Shown: one piece after another, positions 5,002 through 7,628 of the stretch
How the letters are laid out: every line of letters begins with the position of its first letter
Numbering within the stretch: position 1 is the first letter of the stretch
Assembly (NCBI GenBank): GCA_025997615.1
Contig: BNUV01000111.1
Location: 1-7,628 of the forward strand
Source of the DNA: Spirochaetia bacterium
Lineage (GTDB): Bacteria > Spirochaetota > Spirochaetia > Treponematales > Breznakiellaceae
DNA: 7,628 nucleotides
Direction of reading: 5' to 3'
Notes under the pieces: generated by a model
Database searches by the model: none
Told to the model about the DNA's origin: nothing
What the model saw: the letters and a program-made list of their open reading frames with translations, nothing else
Position numbers and translations under genes: made by a program

Positions 5002-6344
5002 TAAAGCTCCCTTCGGCAATTTCTGTTTTAATAATATGTTTAACGACGGCCTTGGTATTACCGGCCCAAACCGATCCTGAGCGGCCCCTGCGGCAAAAAC
5101 ATGAGGCCCAGGCCCCGGTCCAGACCCCAACCCCAACCCAGGCCTATCCCGGGGCCGGGGCCGGAGCCGGGGCTCATGCCCTTTCCGCCGCCTTTCTGGA
5201 CAAGGATCTGACCCGGCGTTACATCCGCCAATATACCACCCCCGCCGGCTTGGCCTGGCTCACCGCAGTGATGAACCGGGGCGGCCCCTATCTGGCTTTT
5301 ATCCGGGAGGAAATCAAAAAAAGGGATCTGCCGCCGGAATTACTCTATTTGCCGGTGATAGAGTCGGCTTACCTGCCCACCGCCGCCAGCAGTTCCGGCG
5401 CCACAGGGCTCTGGCAATTTATGAAAAACAGCATAGGCCCCTTTGATATGAAGGTAAGCGATTGGACCGACGAACGGATGGATTTCTGGAAGGCCACCCA
5501 GGGGGCGCTGCGGAAGCTCGAAGACAATTACAAACAGTTGGGCGACTGGCCCCTGGCTTTGGCGGCCTACAATGCGGGCCTGGGGGCGGTGGGCCGGGTG
5601 GTGAAAAATTCAGGTCTCAACGATTATTGGCTCCTCTCGGAAAAAAGGCTCCTGAAAAATGAGACGATCCAGTATGTGCCCAAACTGCTGGCGGTTTCCC
5701 ACATTCTTTCAAATCCCCGGCGCTACGGCCTGGACATGGTTTGGCAGGAGGATCCCCGGTGGGTCCGCATCCCCGTGGGCCGTATGGCGGATCTGGAGCT
5801 TCTGTCCGCTGCCGCCGGCGTTGACGGCGATCTGTTAAAAAAGGCCAACGCCGAGCTCCGTTTCGCCGTTACCCCCCCGGAAACCAATTATTTATTAAAA
5901 GTCCGTTCCGCCGATGCCGCCGCCCTTCTGGCGACGCTGGCAGAGCCTGGCATCCCCCTGATCAAATACTATTTCCACACGATCCGTTCCGGCGACACCC
6001 TTTTGGCCCTGGCCCTGCGCTACGGCGTTTCCACGGCGCAAATATTGGGCGAAAACCCCGGCACCGAAGAACGGCGGCTCCAAATCGGCGCCAAACTGCG
6101 GATCCCCGCCCTGAAAGAATTGACACCGGCAATTGTGCCGGCGGTACAGGAGCAAAAAGCCGGGGGAAATCAGCCCTTTGAGGGGCTTTATCAGGTAAAA
6201 CCGGGGGACACCCTCTGGTCTATCGCCCTGGCCCACAATGTAAGCCCGGAAATTCTGGCGGATGCCAACGGCATGGGCTTAAACGACATTCTCCATGAAG
6301 GAAGGACCCTGAAAACGCCGATAATCAAAATGGAAATAGAATGA
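4998..6344 (+). CDS. MltD-like membrane-bound/periplasmic lytic murein transglycosylase with two LysM domains
   Basis: The enzyme cleaves the beta-1,4 MurNAc-GlcNAc bond of peptidoglycan, forming 1,6-anhydro-MurNAc ends. Numbered from the TTG start (448 aa), a signal peptide covers about 1-24 with likely cleavage after LPA. A Pro/Thr then Gly/Ala repeat linker follows (about 40-60). The GH23 SLT domain lies around 105-215: LPPELLYLPVIESAYLP carries the catalytic Glu122, SGATGLWQFM is at 133-142 and ALAAYNAG at 187-194. Two LysM peptidoglycan-binding domains follow: HTIRSGDTLLALALRYGVS (from about 326) and YQVKPGDTLWSIALAHNVS (from about 398). The order SLT-LysM-LysM matches MltD. Unlike E. 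coli MltD there is no clear lipobox; the Cys in the signal peptide sits mid-hydrophobic core, so a soluble periplasmic enzyme is likelier. It is coupled to both neighbours by 4-nt overlaps. Confidence 0.94.
   Translation: MIKLPSAISVLIICLTTALVLPAQTDPERPLRQKHEAQAPVQTPTPTQAYPGAGAGAGAHALSAAFLDKDLTRRYIRQYTTPAGLAWLTAVMNRGGPYLAFIREEIKKRDLPPELLYLPVIESAYLPTAASSSGATGLWQFMKNSIGPFDMKVSDWTDERMDFWKATQGALRKLEDNYKQLGDWPLALAAYNAGLGAVGRVVKNSGLNDYWLLSEKRLLKNETIQYVPKLLAVSHILSNPRRYGLDMVWQEDPRWVRIPVGRMADLELLSAAAGVDGDLLKKANAELRFAVTPPETNYLLKVRSADAAALLATLAEPGIPLIKYYFHTIRSGDTLLALALRYGVSTAQILGENPGTEERRLQIGAKLRIPALKELTPAIVPAVQEQKAGGNQPFEGLYQVKPGDTLWSIALAHNVSPEILADANGMGLNDILHEGRTLKTPIIKMEIE
5125..5174 (+). repeat. In-frame hexamer repeats in the transglycosylase linker
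   Basis: Two CCCCAA units (5125-5136) encode alternating Pro-Thr. Four GGGGCC-type units (5151-5174: two exact, two with one change) encode Gly-Ala repeats. As each unit is 6 nt, gain or loss keeps the frame and only alters linker length between the signal peptide and the catalytic domain. Confidence 0.75.
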
Positions 6345-7234
6345 AAAAATTTACCGCCCTTTTGGGCCTGTTGCTCCTTGGTTTCCGGGGCTATGGGGAA
6401 AATAAAGCCGCCATCGCCGCTACGGTGAGCTGGGATAAAATGGAGATCCGCGCATCGGTAAGCCTCGACCTGGGAGCCGGCGACACCAGTGTCGGGTTTA
6501 GTCCCTCGGGACGAATCATGGCGGAAGAAACCCTGCGGGATGAATACCCCCGGCTCATCCGCCCCTCTATCCTTTCCCTGCCGGTGGATTCCTCCGACAC
6601 GCTGGCGGATTTAATCAAACGGGGCGATTTTTCCCTTCCCCGGACCGATGTGTTCAGCGCCGCCGCCCGGCGTTTCCCCCCGGCTTTTTCGCCGGATTTT
6701 TCTTCTATGTCCGCCGCATATACCTTAAACCTTACCCGCCTCAGCGCCGCCCTGATCCGGCACCGGACGGCAGGGGACATAGCCCGGCCCCTCAGGCCCG
6801 TCCCCGCGGCGGCCTACACGGGGATCATCATCCTGGCGTATGAAAATTTGCCTGCCCACGGCAGAAACACCTCCGCTCTTGTACTGCCATGCCTGTTCCC
6901 CAAGATCTGGGACACGGAGATGAACCTGATCTACGAAAGGAATATGCTGGACCCCCAAGCGGCGGAGAAGGTCACCATGGTTCGGTATGCGCCCCCGGAA
7001 AGCGTTTTCCGGCCCAGCCCCTCGGGGGTGGATCCCGCCCTGGCGGAACTGGTGGGGGAAAATCCCCTGCGGATATTGGCCCGGGGCGTTTTCGGGTCAA
7101 GGCCCACGGACCCCATCATAGACCGGGAGGACGCATTGCTGATCCTTTCATCGGAACAAAACCGGGAGCATCTTCGTCAGGGCCGGGTGGCCATCATCCT
7201 TAGCTCCGACACCCTCTTGTATAAATTCCAATAG
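6341..7234 (+). CDS. Secreted protein with FlgP/LPP20-like C-terminal half
   Basis: The 297-residue protein starts at the ATG of an ATGA overlap with the transglycosylase stop. MKKFTALLGLLLLGF is a signal peptide with likely cleavage near residue 19; no lipobox cysteine is present, so it is probably free in the periplasm or attached to the outer membrane. The N-terminal half (about 25-150) has no recognised motif. The C-terminal half follows the order of a family I know from FlgP/LPP20-type proteins: YTGIIILAYENL (usually YTG-hydrophobic-DARG), LPCLFPKIWDTEMNLIYE (usually P-x-I-x-D-x-G-x-x-VY), GENPLRILARGVFGSRPTDPIIDREDALLIL, and REHLRQGRVAIIL. The usual Asp-Ala-Arg-Gly is degraded here to AYEN, so this is a divergent member. 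FlgP forms an outer-membrane-associated disc or ring around some flagellar motors. Its role in this organism is inferred only. Confidence 0.75.
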   Translation: MKKFTALLGLLLLGFRGYGENKAAIAATVSWDKMEIRASVSLDLGAGDTSVGFSPSGRIMAEETLRDEYPRLIRPSILSLPVDSSDTLADLIKRGDFSLPRTDVFSAAARRFPPAFSPDFSSMSAAYTLNLTRLSAALIRHRTAGDIARPLRPVPAAAYTGIIILAYENLPAHGRNTSALVLPCLFPKIWDTEMNLIYERNMLDPQAAEKVTMVRYAPPESVFRPSPSGVDPALAELVGENPLRILARGVFGSRPTDPIIDREDALLILSSEQNREHLRQGRVAIILSSDTLLYKFQ

Positions 7235-7251
7235 CCCAGATAGTATGTGCC

Positions 7252-7628
7252 ATGAAACAAAAAAATTTTTTATTTTTGATAGCCGTCTTTTTGATTTTAG
7301 TTTCCTGTTCTGCCGACAACGAAGTTTCTCTGGAAGATATTGAAAATTCCAGTCCCGAAGGATTGGATACCCTCCTCTCGAAAACCACCAGCAAGCCCTG
7401 GAAGGGCGAGGTTTTTTCTCCGGGAAAAGTTACCGGGACCTGGAACTCGGCAATGATAAAAGATCCCAAAAGCTTTAACCTTTTGGTGGCGGAACGGGAT
7501 GCGGAGACTAATGCCATCGTCAATTCAATGCACGATTTTCTGCTGGATTACGATGTGATCCGCCGTGAGTGGAAGGCCCGTGCCGCATCGCCGGAAATCG
7601 TTACCGATGAAACAAAGGGAACCCTCAA
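7252..7628 (+). CDS. Peptide ABC transporter substrate-binding lipoprotein (SBP_bac_5/OppA-like), 3' end cut by window
   Basis: The frame from the ATG at 7252 stays open to the window edge (125 full codons). A signal sequence with a Phe/Ile/Leu-rich core ends in LVSC, putting the lipidated cysteine at residue 19. After a linker, the segment GTWNSAMIKDPKSFNLLVAE, followed by VNSMHDFLLDYDV, REWKARAASPEIV and TDETKGTL, follows the start of family-5 solute-binding proteins. In those proteins an opening strand with 'DP-x-x-x-N' leads to 'hxxhLhxYD' and 'PxhAxSWxVxxDxxTLTF'. Such proteins capture oligopeptides for an ABC importer at the cytoplasmic membrane. The gene lies 17 nt after the previous stop with no terminator or clear ribosome site, so it may be cotranscribed. 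Its 5' end is much more AT-rich than the upstream genes. The remaining transporter genes would be outside the window. Confidence 0.72.
   Translation, partial: MKQKNFLFLIAVFLILVSCSADNEVSLEDIENSSPEGLDTLLSKTTSKPWKGEVFSPGKVTGTWNSAMIKDPKSFNLLVAERDAETNAIVNSMHDFLLDYDVIRREWKARAASPEIVTDETKGTL

Noticed and set aside
1..7628. CRISPR array, tRNA, rRNA or insertion sequence
   Set aside because: Reading both strands showed no regularly spaced direct repeats, no cloverleaf-like sequence and no transposase or terminal inverted repeats.

Overview
The window looks like chromosomal DNA from a spirochaete, most likely a Treponema (an environmental or gut type rather than T. pallidum). The clues are two TPR lipoproteins, a rubredoxin, a short Xre-type regulator of the style common in treponemes, an Uma2-type nuclease-fold protein and an OppA-like lipoprotein. 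The genus call rests on recognising protein style and was not searched. The middle of the window (about 1590-7230) is visibly GC-richer than the left edge and the 1085-1560 region, which fits accessory genes beside a core block.

Layout. (a) 3-539 (+): 3' part of an Uma2/DUF820 gene, cut by the window edge. (b) 571-1039 (-): rubredoxin followed by a small unknown protein, with a near-perfect palindrome at the junction. (c) 1232-1588 (+): Xre-family HTH regulator whose stop codon overlaps that of the next gene. (d) 1585-3878 (-): a six-TM membrane protein, then a 576-aa TPR lipoprotein starting with GTG inside the upstream stop (GTGA). (e) 3937-7234 (+): a three-gene run consisting of a TPR lipoprotein, a MltD-like lytic transglycosylase with two LysM domains, and a secreted protein whose C-terminal half resembles the FlgP/LPP20-like envelope family. 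Both junctions are 4-nt stop/start overlaps (TTGA, ATGA). (f) 7252-7628 (+): the 5' part of a peptide-binding (SBP_bac_5/OppA-like) lipoprotein, cut by the right edge.

Blocks (d) and (e) diverge from a 58-bp gap at 3879-3936 and all five genes encode envelope proteins. A reasonable inference is that this is an envelope or peptidoglycan-remodelling locus: the transglycosylase cuts glycan strands, the TPR lipoproteins act as scaffolds, and the FlgP-like protein may work at the outer membrane or around the periplasmic flagellar motor. The gap carries a strong-looking sigma-70 promoter (TTGGCA-N17-TATACT) whose predicted +1 falls on the A of the membrane-protein ATG, predicting a leaderless mRNA.

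I see no tRNA, rRNA, CRISPR array, insertion sequence or prophage. No gene-free stretch exceeds 300 bases; the longest is 1040-1231.
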